Shown piece by piece: positions 15,943-25,899 of a DNA stretch of 64,000 nucleotides. Made by a program: the position numbers and the translations under genes. Location of the stretch: NCBI GenBank assembly GCA_016875405.1, contig VGRJ01000002.1, forward strand, positions 1-64,000, given 5' to 3'. The DNA comes from Deltaproteobacteria bacterium. GTDB lineage: Bacteria; Myxococcota_A; Polyangia; Polyangiales; Polyangiaceae. Positions within the stretch are counted from its first letter, which is position 1, and every line of letters begins with the position of its first letter. Below the pieces are notes generated by a model that was given only the letters and a program-made list of their open reading frames with translations, searched no databases and was not told the origin of the DNA.

Positions 15943-16715
15943 TCAGCCCCCGGCGGACGCGTTCTTGCTCGCCTCTCGGGAGCGCAAGATGGCGGTCGCG
16001 AGGTCGCGGTTCAGCTCCCCAATGAAATCGGCCGAGATCCCCTTCGGGCACGCCGCCTCGCACTCGAGGTGATTCGTGCACGCCCCGAAGCCCTCGGCGT
16101 CCATCTGCTCGACCATCTTCATCACGCGGAGATCGCGCTCGGGCGCGCCCTGCGGCAGCAGGTTGAGGTGCCGCACCTTCGCGGCCGTGAAGAGCATCGC
16201 GGAGGCGTTCGGGCACGCCGCGACGCAGGCGCCGCAGCCGATGCAGGCGGCGGCGTCCATCGCGCGGTCAGCGATCTCCTTCGCGACGGGGATCGCGTTC
16301 GCGTCGGGGGCCGCGCCCGTCCGAACGGAGATGTAGCCGCCCGCCTGGATGATGCGGTCGAACGAGCCGCGGTCGACGACGAGATCGCGAATCACCGGGA
16401 AGGCACCGGCGCGCCACGGCTCAATCGTGATCTCTTCGCCGTCGGTGAATTTTCGCATGTGCAGCTGGCAGGTCGTCGCGTGCTCCTGCGGACCGTGCGG
16501 GCGGCCGTTCACGACGAGGCTGCACATTCCACAGATGCCCTCGCGGCAGTCATGGTCGAAGGCGACCGGCTCCTTGCCATCGCCGACGAGCTTCTCGTTC
16601 AGCACGTCGAGCATCTCGAGGAAGGACTGGTCGCTCGTGATGCCGTCGATGCTGTAGGACTCGAAGCGGCCCGCGGTCTTCGCGTTGTCTTGCCGCCAGA
16701 CGTTCAGCTTGAACT

Positions 16716-16719
<4 letters not shown>
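15943..16719 (-). CDS. sdhB: Succinate dehydrogenase iron-sulfur subunit SdhB
   Basis: A 258-aa peripheral membrane subunit of complex II passing electrons from SdhA to the quinone site. The [2Fe-2S] ligands lie in [13 protein letters not shown] plus TCQLH (residues ~68-102). The [4Fe-4S] and [3Fe-4S] ligands lie in [13 protein letters not shown] and [14 protein letters not shown] (residues ~157-235). The GTG at 16719 overlaps the sdhA stop by 4 nt and is preceded by GAGGAGC, which fixes the start; in-frame upstream extensions lie inside sdhA. It is the last sdh gene and is followed in the same frame by mutH. Confidence 0.96.
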
Positions 16720-18644
<1,925 letters not shown>

Positions 18645-18722
18645 GGTGGGTTCGCTACTCCTAAGGGCGGGGATATCGGAGGTTTGACTCGTTTCGAGGC
18701 GAAGCGCCAACGGGGCGCGCGA

Positions 18723-19406
18723 TCACTTCACGACGCCGAACAGTACCGCGAGCGGCACCGAGACGAAGCCGACGCAGACGGCCATCGCCACCGCGACGGC
18801 GCTCGAGCGCAGCGCGTCGTTGTAGCGGGAGTGGTTCAGGCCGAGCGACTGAAAGAGACTCCACGCGCCGTGGTAGAGGTGCAGCGACAGCGCCCCCTGC
18901 GCGACCACGTAGATCGCGGTGCACCACGGCACTTTGAAGCTGCTGACGACGTTCTGGTAGACGTTCGGCAGGCCGTTGGCGTCAAGCGACGGCTGGTAGT
19001 GGAGGCCCTTGGTGAAGCCGAGGGTCAAGTGCGCGAGGTGGTAGGCGATGTAGAGCGCGATGGTGATGCCGCTCAGGAACATCGTCTTGGCGGCGTAGTC
19101 CGTCGCGACGTCCTTCTTAACCGCGTAGGCGACCGGCCGGGCGGCGCGGTTCATTCGAACCAGCGAGACCGCCGTGGTGACGTGCGCGACGATCGCAGCG
19201 AGCAGCACCACGCGCGCTCCCCACAGGAGCGCCGGGGTCGAGTGGAGCATGTGCGAGTAGCCATTGATCGCGTCGGGCCCCATGAAAATCTGGAGGTTGC
19301 CGAGCATGTGACCGATGACGAAGCCGAACAGGACGAAGCCCGAGACGGCCATGACCATCTTCTTGCCGATGGTGGTGTTGGTGAGGGACAGCGCCCGCGT
19401 GGTCAT
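18723..19406 (-). CDS. sdhC: Succinate dehydrogenase cytochrome b subunit SdhC
   Basis: A 227-aa integral membrane cytochrome b of the single-subunit (b558) type with five predicted transmembrane helices (starting near residues 14, 58, 110, 160 and 203). Conserved His residues that could ligate two hemes are in IGHMLGNL, AHVTTA, YHLAHLTLG and LHLYHGAWSLFQSLG. It anchors SdhA/B and holds the quinone site. First gene of sdhC-A-B; 78 nt separate it from sdhA. Divergent from the chlorite dismutase family gene across a 131-bp gap that must hold the operon promoter. Confidence 0.93.
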   Translation of the reverse strand: MTTRALSLTNTTIGKKMVMAVSGFVLFGFVIGHMLGNLQIFMGPDAINGYSHMLHSTPALLWGARVVLLAAIVAHVTTAVSLVRMNRAARPVAYAVKKDVATDYAAKTMFLSGITIALYIAYHLAHLTLGFTKGLHYQPSLDANGLPNVYQNVVSSFKVPWCTAIYVVAQGALSLHLYHGAWSLFQSLGLNHSRYNDALRSSAVAVAMAVCVGFVSVPLAVLFGVVK

Positions 19407-19537
19407 GCGGGCGTTTTACTCCCTGAAACGTGCCTTGTCAGCAAATCGGGACGCGCTTTCGGCTGTGCCTCCGGGGGGAGCGGCACCGGCTCCGTCGGCA
19501 AGTGGTTCCCGGGCCCGGTTCGAGGTAAGGCGACGGA

Positions 19538-20329
19538 ATGAGCGACGAAATCTCCCGCGACGAACGCCCCCATGGCCGCCCCCTCCCTGGAACCGAGGGG
19601 CACGGCACCCACTCGGTCGACGTGCTCGAGCGCAGCAGCGTGCCGCGCGACGGCCAGCCGCAGGAGATGAATCGCCGCCTGTTCATGCAGCTCCTCGCCT
19701 TCCGCTGCCCTAGCGACACGGCCCCCCGTGAGCTCGCGAGCGCGCTCGGGGCGGCGCTCGACGCGGCGGGCGCGAGCGCGGTGCTCTACGAAGACGTGAA
19801 CGATCCGCTCGGCCTCGCCCTGCTCAGCTGGAGCGAGGACCCGACCGACTTCGTCGACCGCGTACGGCCCGTCCTCGGGATGTCGGAGTTCCGAACGCTC
19901 ACGTTCCGACCGGAGCTCACCATGCTCGGCCGCACCTATGCGACCGGCTATGAGGACCGCCTCGATTTCTGGCTGCTCGAGAAGCCCGTGAACAACGTCC
20001 GCAACCCCGAGTGGCCCTGGGCAGTGTGGTATCCGCTCCGCCGCACGGGCGCGTTCGCCCGCCTGCCCGGGAAGGACCAGGGGGGCATCCTGCGCGAGCA
20101 CGCCGTGATCGGCCGCGCCTACGGAGAGGCCGAGCTCGCCTACGACGTGCGCCTCGCTTGCCATGGGCTCGACGCCCACGACAACGACTTCGTCATCGGC
20201 CTCATCGGCAAGACCCTGCACCCGCTGTCGCACGTGGTGCAGACCATGCGAAAGACCCGCCAGACCTCGGAGTTCATCGAGCAGATGGGCCCGTTCTTTG
20301 TCGGGCGGCGGATCTGGGCGAGCCGTTGA
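19538..20329 (+). CDS. Chlorite dismutase family heme protein
   Basis: A 263-aa protein of the chlorite dismutase/HemQ superfamily. After a polar N-terminal ~35 residues it has the ferredoxin-like repeats: NRRLFMQLLAFRC, ALLSWSEDPTDFVDRVRPVL, then EWPWAVWYPLRRTGAFARL, RLACHGLDAHDNDFVIGL and the C-terminal SEFIEQMGPFFVGRRIW. This family includes heme peroxidases/decarboxylases such as coproheme decarboxylase; the present branch resembles uncharacterised deltaproteobacterial members rather than true chlorite detoxifiers. No chlorate genes are nearby. ATG preceded by AAGG at good spacing. It is 2 nt upstream of the alpha/beta hydrolase gene, so the two are probably co-transcribed. Confidence 0.85.
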   Translation: MSDEISRDERPHGRPLPGTEGHGTHSVDVLERSSVPRDGQPQEMNRRLFMQLLAFRCPSDTAPRELASALGAALDAAGASAVLYEDVNDPLGLALLSWSEDPTDFVDRVRPVLGMSEFRTLTFRPELTMLGRTYATGYEDRLDFWLLEKPVNNVRNPEWPWAVWYPLRRTGAFARLPGKDQGGILREHAVIGRAYGEAELAYDVRLACHGLDAHDNDFVIGLIGKTLHPLSHVVQTMRKTRQTSEFIEQMGPFFVGRRIWASR

Positions 20330-20331
20330 CC

Positions 20332-21081
20332 ATGGCGGGGGGCCGCGCTCCGCTCGCCACGGCGCTGGCTCTGGCGCTCGCGACCGTCGGGGCGCTCGCT
20401 GCCCGGGCGGCCGCAGCCGACGACGCCACCCCGCCACCCGAGGCCCCGATCGTCACTCTCCGCGTGCCGGGCGACCAGCCGGTCGAGGTAGTCGAAGGGC
20501 CGCCCGACTCGAGCCGCGTGATCGTCTACCTGCACGGGCTGTGCGGCGATCCGCTCGCCTTCCGCAGCTGGAGCAGCGCCGCGGCCCGCTTCGGGACCCT
20601 GATCTCGCTGCGCGGCGACGAGCGCTGCCCGGACGCTCCCGGCCGCATGAAATGGTCGTACAACCACGACCGAACGAACCGCCGGATCAGCGCCGCAATC
20701 AAGCTCATCGACGACGCGCGGAGGGCCCGCGGAGCCGTGCCGCTCGACGGGACGCGGCTCACGGCGATCGGGTACTCGCAGGGGGCGAAGCGGGTCGAGT
20801 GGCTGGCCGGGCGCTTCCCCGAGCGCTTCGTGCGAGTGGCGATGGTCGCCGGCGCCTTCAAGCCCAGCCCATGGCGGCTGTCGCGGCACGCGCGTTTCCT
20901 CATCGTCGGAGGCGCGCTCGACGAGCGGCGGCACCTCGTCGAGGGCCGCGACGAATTGGCTCGCGCCGGGCTCACGGTGCGCTACCTCGAATTGCCGAAG
21001 GCGCGCCACGGCGAATACGGTCCGGAAGGACATGCTGCGATGACAGACGCGCTCGTTTGGCTTTTCAAGAACCTTCCCTAG
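20332..21081 (+). CDS. Exported alpha/beta hydrolase
   Basis: A 249-aa protein with an N-terminal Ala-rich hydrophobic signal (residues ~8-30, Ala-x-Ala region ARAAAADD), so probably periplasmic. The alpha/beta-hydrolase fold is visible as VIVYLHGLCGDP (oxyanion region), the nucleophile elbow GYSQG (Ser ~145), an acid candidate in VGGALDERR and the His in ARHGEYG near the C-terminus. It resembles carboxylesterase/dienelactone-hydrolase-type members. ATG is 2 nt after the upstream stop, which indicates coupling with the chlorite dismutase family gene. The substrate is unknown. Confidence 0.8.
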   Translation: MAGGRAPLATALALALATVGALAARAAAADDATPPPEAPIVTLRVPGDQPVEVVEGPPDSSRVIVYLHGLCGDPLAFRSWSSAAARFGTLISLRGDERCPDAPGRMKWSYNHDRTNRRISAAIKLIDDARRARGAVPLDGTRLTAIGYSQGAKRVEWLAGRFPERFVRVAMVAGAFKPSPWRLSRHARFLIVGGALDERRHLVEGRDELARAGLTVRYLELPKARHGEYGPEGHAAMTDALVWLFKNLP

Positions 21082-21117
21082 CGCTACATCACGGGGCCCC
21101 AGGGAGATTTCCAAGCC

Positions 21118-22038
21118 ATGAGCGACGTTCGCCAGCAGATCGACGAGCTGATTCACCACCACAAGGTCGTCCTCTTCATGAAAGGGACGCGCAGCTTCCC
21201 GCAGTGCGGCTTCTCGGCCCGCGCGATCGAGATCTTCAAGCGCTGCGGCGTGCAGGTGAAAGACGTGAACGTCCTCGCCGATCCGACGATGCGCCAGGGG
21301 ATCAAGGACTACTCCAACTGGCCGACGATCCCGCAGGCCTACATCGCGGGGCAGTTCGTCGGAGGGAGCGACATCCTCCTCGAAATGTACGAGAGCGGCG
21401 AGCTGCAAAAGCTGCTCGGGGTCGAGACGCCTGCCGCTCCGCCCGCGACCGCCCCGCGCCTAACGGTGACCGAGGCGGCGGCGCGTGCCTTCCAGGCGGC
21501 CACACCCGACGCCGGCCCGAACGACGTGCTTCGCCTCGACGTGAGCCCGACCTTCCAGGTGGACCTGTTCTTCGGCCCGACGGTGAAGGACGACTTCGTC
21601 GTCGAGTCGGCGGGGTTGCGCGTCCACGTCGCGCCCGGGGCCGCCGCGCGCGTCGACGGGGTCACCATCGATTTCGTCGAGGGTCCGAACGGCGCGGGCT
21701 TCCGCGTCGACAACCCGAACGAGCCCCCCAAGGTCAAGACGATGACCGTCCGTGAGCTCAAGGCGAAGCTCGATGCGGGCGAGGCGCTCCACCTGTTCGA
21801 CGTGCGGACAGATCGGGAGCGAGCGACCGCCTCGATTGCGGCGGCCCGCCCACTCGACGACAAGGCCCTCGCGGGGCTCGCCAAAGACGCCCCCATCGTC
21901 CTGCACTGCCACCACGGCATGCGCAGTCGGAGCGCTGCCGAGCGGCTGCTCCAGGACGGCTTCCGCAACGTCTACAACCTCACCGGCGGCATCGATGCCT
22001 GGTCCGCCGAGGTCGATCCGAGCGTCCCGCGCTACTGA
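21118..22038 (+). CDS. Monothiol glutaredoxin - A-type-like - rhodanese fusion
   Basis: A 306-aa cytoplasmic fusion of three domains. Residues 1-105 are a Grx4-class monothiol glutaredoxin with active site CGFS (SFPQCGFSARA) and WPTIPQAYIAGQFVGGSDI, a class that carries or transfers [2Fe-2S] clusters. Residues ~115-205 resemble an A-type iron-sulfur carrier (VTIDFVEGPNGAGFRVDNPN) but lack all three cluster cysteines. Residues ~210-306 are a rhodanese with LFDVRTDRER and active-site Cys in CHHGMRS. The combination points to iron-sulfur or sulfur trafficking. It is 36 nt after the hydrolase gene. Confidence 0.88.
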   Translation: MSDVRQQIDELIHHHKVVLFMKGTRSFPQCGFSARAIEIFKRCGVQVKDVNVLADPTMRQGIKDYSNWPTIPQAYIAGQFVGGSDILLEMYESGELQKLLGVETPAAPPATAPRLTVTEAAARAFQAATPDAGPNDVLRLDVSPTFQVDLFFGPTVKDDFVVESAGLRVHVAPGAAARVDGVTIDFVEGPNGAGFRVDNPNEPPKVKTMTVRELKAKLDAGEALHLFDVRTDRERATASIAAARPLDDKALAGLAKDAPIVLHCHHGMRSRSAAERLLQDGFRNVYNLTGGIDAWSAEVDPSVPRY

Positions 22039-22411
22039 AAGCCCGTTCCCGACGGGGCCGCGACCTCGAAGCAGCGCCGGTGTCCGGCCGAACCACGAGG
22101 ACCACGCTTCGGAGGGGGCGAGCGTCCTCGACTCGCGAAAACGACGCGGAGTCGGCTGTCAAGTTTGTTGCAAATAAATTCGCCCGTCGGTGTGAAAAGA
22201 GTTGAGGCATCCGGCGACGCCGATTAGTTCTTGCCCGTTCCGACCCCCAAGTGGTACCAAAACCTACATAGGTGCACACGGAGGTCGGGACGCGACGAGC
22301 GCCTCGCGCCGGTGCTCCGAAGCCCACCTCTCAGAATGATCGGCAGTCCGTAGGGAATCCCCCCGGCCACCGTGGCGTTCGTCCCCCGACAGCCCACACG
22401 ACGGAGACAGC
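22039..22411. other. 373-bp gene-free interval, AT-enriched, with a dyad
   Basis: No ORF with support. The part from about 22140 to 22275 is visibly richer in A/T than its surroundings (for example TTGTTGCAAATAAATTC at 22167). An inverted pair CCGACC (about 22240) and GGTCGG (about 22282) could close a ~50-nt hairpin loop. It probably holds the promoter and leader of the small membrane protein gene and could encode a small RNA; nothing recognisable. Confidence 0.4.
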
Positions 22412-22582
22412 ATGAAGATCGCCCCCTGGTACCTCGCAGCCCTCGCGCCGTTCGCGGCCCTCGGCTACGCCGGCGCGCACCTAGGACACCTCTTCGTGGT
22501 GTTGCTGACCGTGGGGATTTTCATGGGGACGCTCACGATCGGCAAGCTCCCCGCGCTGCAGCAGCCGAAGACCGACCCCTGA
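22412..22582 (+). CDS. Small membrane protein, 56 aa
   Basis: A short ORF beginning at ATG 22412 with a clear GGAG 6 nt upstream (ACGGAGACAGC-ATG) and ending TGA at 22580-22582. The protein starts MKIAPWYLAALAPFAALGYA, continues through a second hydrophobic stretch (HLFVVLLTVGIFMGTLTIG) and ends in a short polar tail (QQPKTDP). This fits one or two membrane-spanning helices. It sits after a long leader. The ribosome site, hydrophobic pattern and sharp end support it as real; the function is unknown. Confidence 0.6.
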   Translation: MKIAPWYLAALAPFAALGYAGAHLGHLFVVLLTVGIFMGTLTIGKLPALQQPKTDP

Positions 22583-22699
22583 CGGAGCGCTCGCCGCCGG
22601 GCGCGCCGCCCCTTCGCCGCGCGCGCCTTCGCCGACGTCCGCGCCCACCGGTCACACACTGGGTGACCGTGCAGCCCTATCGAGGGTAGGCTGAACGGA

Positions 22700-23797
22700 A
22701 TGGCCCCCGTCACCCCGCCGCTCCCTGGCCACGAGGCTCGTCCGATCAAGCGCCTCGGCGACTTCTCGCTCGCGGACCTGAGGGCGGTGTCCTTGATCCT
22801 CCAGGGGGACTCGGTCATCGACTGGCGTCGCCTCGAGCTCGGCTCCGAGGAGGAGGCTCGTCACTTCCTCGCGACGCAGGAGTTCGACCTGGCGCGCCCA
22901 TGGGACGTCCAGCGGATCGACACCATCAAGGCCGCCGCCATCGACTACCTGCGGCGCCACATCGGCTATCCGATCTCCCGTCAGGTGAGCGAGGTCCCGA
23001 CCCTCGAGCTCCTGCGCATCGCCTCGGGCAAGGATGGCCCGCGCCAGCTCACCGCGTGCGTCATCCTGAAGGCGATGCACATCATCCACCACGTCGAGGC
23101 GCGTGAGCTTCAGTACTCGCTCGCGCTCTCCGACCAAGAGCTCTTTCGGCTGATCGAGGAGCGTGTCTACCGGCTGGTCGGCCAGATGCTCGCCGAGGGC
23201 CTGCCGATCACCGAGTTCATGGGGGGTCGCAAGCGCAAGGACTCGATCTACACGAAGCTCCTGTCGAAGCGCGAGGCGCACTCGTCAGCCGTGTACGACA
23301 AGCAGCGCTTTCGGATCGTCACGCGCACGAACGAGGACATCCTCCCGGTGCTGCTCTACCTCACGCACAACCTGTTTCCGTTCAACTACGTGGTGCCGAG
23401 CGAGAGCATCAACACCATCTTCCACTTCCGCTCGTTCTGTGACCAGCACGCGCACCTTCAGGCGCTGGCGCGGCAGCTCGACGTCGGTGACTCCTTCACG
23501 CCGAGCGACAACCGCTTCAGTGCCCAGGATTACCGCACGATTCACTTCGTGGTCGACGTCCCGGTCCGCGTGCCCGAGGCCGTCCTCGCCACGGCCGCCC
23601 CGGAGCAGCGCAAGCTCGGCCCGGTGATCTTCGGCTTGTGCGAGTTCCAGATGGCGGACAGCGAGACCGACGAGGCGAACGAGAAGGGCGACGCGAGCCA
23701 CGACAACTACAAGGAGCGACAGCGCCTCGCGGTGATGCGCCGGCTTGAGCTCGGCCAGCCGCGCCGCCCGCGAAAGAGCCTCCGTCCCCGCGAGTGA
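22700..23797 (+). CDS. Conserved protein with RelA/SpoT-like core (TIGR04552-like)
   Basis: A 365-aa soluble protein. I recognise it as a conserved myxobacterial family, possibly TIGR04552 (from memory, unchecked). The central part resembles a (p)ppGpp synthetase-type nucleotidyltransferase: GGRKRKDSIYTKLLSK (compare the RelA RxKxxxSIxxKM pattern), then a YDKQRFRIVTRTNED strand and a downstream VPSESINTIFHF where RelA proteins have the YI.xPKxNGY region. The catalytic details are not all conserved, so enzymatic activity is not claimed. The C-terminus is basic. ATG 22700; it is convergent with the zinc-ribbon coiled-coil gene (28 bp apart). Confidence 0.7.
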   Translation: MAPVTPPLPGHEARPIKRLGDFSLADLRAVSLILQGDSVIDWRRLELGSEEEARHFLATQEFDLARPWDVQRIDTIKAAAIDYLRRHIGYPISRQVSEVPTLELLRIASGKDGPRQLTACVILKAMHIIHHVEARELQYSLALSDQELFRLIEERVYRLVGQMLAEGLPITEFMGGRKRKDSIYTKLLSKREAHSSAVYDKQRFRIVTRTNEDILPVLLYLTHNLFPFNYVVPSESINTIFHFRSFCDQHAHLQALARQLDVGDSFTPSDNRFSAQDYRTIHFVVDVPVRVPEAVLATAAPEQRKLGPVIFGLCEFQMADSETDEANEKGDASHDNYKERQRLAVMRRLELGQPRRPRKSLRPRE

Positions 23798-23825
23798 CCC
23801 GCGCCGTACGCGCTCGGTGAGGGCG

Positions 23826-25217
23826 TCAGAGCAGCCGCGCGACCAGGACGATGAGCGCGAGCAGAGCAGCCGCGCCGCTCGCGAGCAGGGTCACGCCGCG
23901 TCGGAAAGCCTCGGGGTGATGGGCGACGAGCGCGCGCTCGTGGAGGAGCCGACGTCGAGCCGCGGAGGACAGCGTGGCGTCGAGTGCCTCGAAACGCGTC
24001 ACCTCGTCGACGGTGAGGCGCGGGACCTCGTCGTCGGCGAGCGAGCGCAGGGCCGCCTCGGTCGCATCGAGGCGCGCGTGGTCAGCCGACTGGACGGCCT
24101 GCGAGCCGGCCTGTTCCTCATCGCGAGCCCGACGAGCCAGCGCGCTGCGGCGCGAGTGCACGTTGGCGATGCTGCGCTCCGCCTCGGCGATCCTTCGATC
24201 GACATCGGCGAGCGTCGAGCGACGAGACGCGAGGTTTTGCTCGGCCTCGACGATCTCCTGGGTCGTCCGCGCGCGGGTCGACTCGAGCTCGGTAATCCGG
24301 CGGGCGTGCTCGGGCGGTGCGAAGTCCGACTCGCCTGCAGCCTTGGCCGCGTCCTCGTGCGCGACCGTGAGCTCGCGGCTCAGCCGCGCGAGATCGCCCT
24401 TCAGCCGCGTGACGGTGGCGGTCACGTCCTCGACCCAGACCTGCGCAATGCGGCGCTCGGGGGTCAGCTGCTCACGAGCCGCCTCCCCTGCTCGGAGCTC
24501 CCCGGCGAGCGCCGCGTCGTCGGCGCGGTGCTGCTCTCGCGACCTCGCGAGCGCCTCGCTCGTGCTCTGGACCTGCCCGAACAAGTCGCGCAGCGGTTGG
24601 AGCAGCGCGGCGACCTCCTCGTCGTCGCCGACGCGCGCCTCGAACGACTCGAGGAGGCTCCCCATGTCGCGCTGCGCCGCACGACGCGCGCCCTCGGACT
24701 CGGCTCGCACCTGCTCGACGAGCGCCGCGAGCACCCTCCTTCGTCGCAGCACGCGGATCGCGTACTTGACCGAGGGCAACCACTCGAAGGGCGGGTCGCC
24801 GAACCCGGCGACGAGCCCGACCTCGGCGTCGGTCGGCTCTTTCGTCGGAGCGACCGACGCCGCCTCGGCGCGGCGGGCGCCCGGTTGGCCGCCGGACCGA
24901 CTCGAGGCGGGCGAGGCCGACGAGGGTGCGGGTCGCGACGATGGCGGCGCGGCGCGCTTCGACGGGGGCTCGTCCTCGAGCTCGACGTCGAGGGAACCCA
25001 CGACATCGAGAGCGTCGAGCCCGGGGCCGCCCCCGCTCTGAGGCGGACTGCCCGTCTGCTCGCGCGCCGCCAGAGCTCGGCGCTGGGCAGCGCTGCTCGG
25101 CGCGGCGGGTTCGAGAGCCCGCTCGAGCTCAAACGACGGGGTCGGCGCCGGACCGCAGGTCGGGCACGACGCCTCGGCCACGGGGCGAGCGGTTCCACAA
25201 TTCACACAGCGTCGCAC
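23826..25217 (-). CDS. Zinc-ribbon, coiled-coil, C-terminally anchored protein
   Basis: A 463-aa protein with no recognised family. The first 20 residues form a zinc ribbon (CVNCG-x12-CPTCG). Residues ~25-125 are low-complexity Pro/Ser/Ala with an acidic patch. Residues ~150-430 are long charged helices with heptad-like patterns (for example ITELESTRARTTQEIVEAEQ), so a coiled coil is likely. The last 20 residues are hydrophobic (VTLLASGAAALLALIVLVARLL), a single tail anchor. The topology suggests a cytoplasmic coiled coil tethered to the inner membrane. The ATG at 25217 begins directly at the zinc ribbon. Confidence 0.7.
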   Translation of the reverse strand: MRRCVNCGTARPVAEASCPTCGPAPTPSFELERALEPAAPSSAAQRRALAAREQTGSPPQSGGGPGLDALDVVGSLDVELEDEPPSKRAAPPSSRPAPSSASPASSRSGGQPGARRAEAASVAPTKEPTDAEVGLVAGFGDPPFEWLPSVKYAIRVLRRRRVLAALVEQVRAESEGARRAAQRDMGSLLESFEARVGDDEEVAALLQPLRDLFGQVQSTSEALARSREQHRADDAALAGELRAGEAAREQLTPERRIAQVWVEDVTATVTRLKGDLARLSRELTVAHEDAAKAAGESDFAPPEHARRITELESTRARTTQEIVEAEQNLASRRSTLADVDRRIAEAERSIANVHSRRSALARRARDEEQAGSQAVQSADHARLDATEAALRSLADDEVPRLTVDEVTRFEALDATLSSAARRRLLHERALVAHHPEAFRRGVTLLASGAAALLALIVLVARLL

Positions 25218-25366
25218 GCTCAGGACTTTATCGAATCCACGAGGCTAGGCGCGACCCCTATCGACGACGAGCCGCGGCTCGCGCGCACGCTCCCGTCGCA
25301 CGAATGCTCGTTGACTCGCGAGCGCGACGAGCGTCAGGATTTACGCTCTTTCGAACGGACCATCGA

Positions 25367-25885
25367 ATGCGCCTGCACCGAAACCAGCTCCCCGGGCTCG
25401 CCCGCAACATCGTCAAGGCCCTCGTCGACGCTCGCGACATCGAGCTGCCGGAGGGCGGCCGCGCGCGCGAGGTCGAGCGCGACATCGAGGCGGTGCTGGG
25501 ACACTACCTCGACCAGGCGGACCAAGCGATGTCACGCGCGCGGGAGATCACCCAGCAGCGCGGGCTCCCGCAGGGCGAGTTCGGCCGCATCAAGACCCTC
25601 GCGGCCGAGCAGCTCGGCATCAAGCTCGGGGATGACGCGCTCGACTACGTGCTCGATCAGCTCGTCGAGATGCTGATGCGCTCCTCGAACGTCGATGAAG
25701 TGTACGCCGCCGATCATCAGCTCCGCGTCCGCATGAGGCCGTTCGTGGTCGCGGAGGCCGATCTCGACGGCCAGGTCGAGGCCGAGGTCCGCGGCAAGCT
25801 TAAGCACGTGGCCGAGGGCACCCGCACCTGGGAGATCGAGTACGCGCGCATCAAGGAGGACATCCGGCGACGCCGGGGCGTCTGA
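25367..25885 (+). CDS. DUF507 family protein
   Basis: A 172-aa protein of the DUF507 family, known in deltaproteobacteria and Aquificae but not characterised. It opens MRLHRNQLPGLARNIVKALV and has two similar helical halves of about 85 aa (ERDIEAVLGHYLDQADQA... and EAEVRGKLKHVAEGTRTW...). The ATG at 25367 begins the conserved N-terminus; longer in-frame extensions overlap the divergent gene's start and lack similarity. It is 14 nt upstream of gmk and is probably co-transcribed. Confidence 0.85.
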   Translation: MRLHRNQLPGLARNIVKALVDARDIELPEGGRAREVERDIEAVLGHYLDQADQAMSRAREITQQRGLPQGEFGRIKTLAAEQLGIKLGDDALDYVLDQLVEMLMRSSNVDEVYAADHQLRVRMRPFVVAEADLDGQVEAEVRGKLKHVAEGTRTWEIEYARIKEDIRRRRGV

Positions 25886-25899
25886 CCGAGCGAGGGCAC

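Noticed and set aside
19538-20329. A true chlorite-detoxifying enzyme
   Set aside because: The fold matches the superfamily, but no chlorate or perchlorate reductase genes are nearby and the family has several functions, so only the family name is used.
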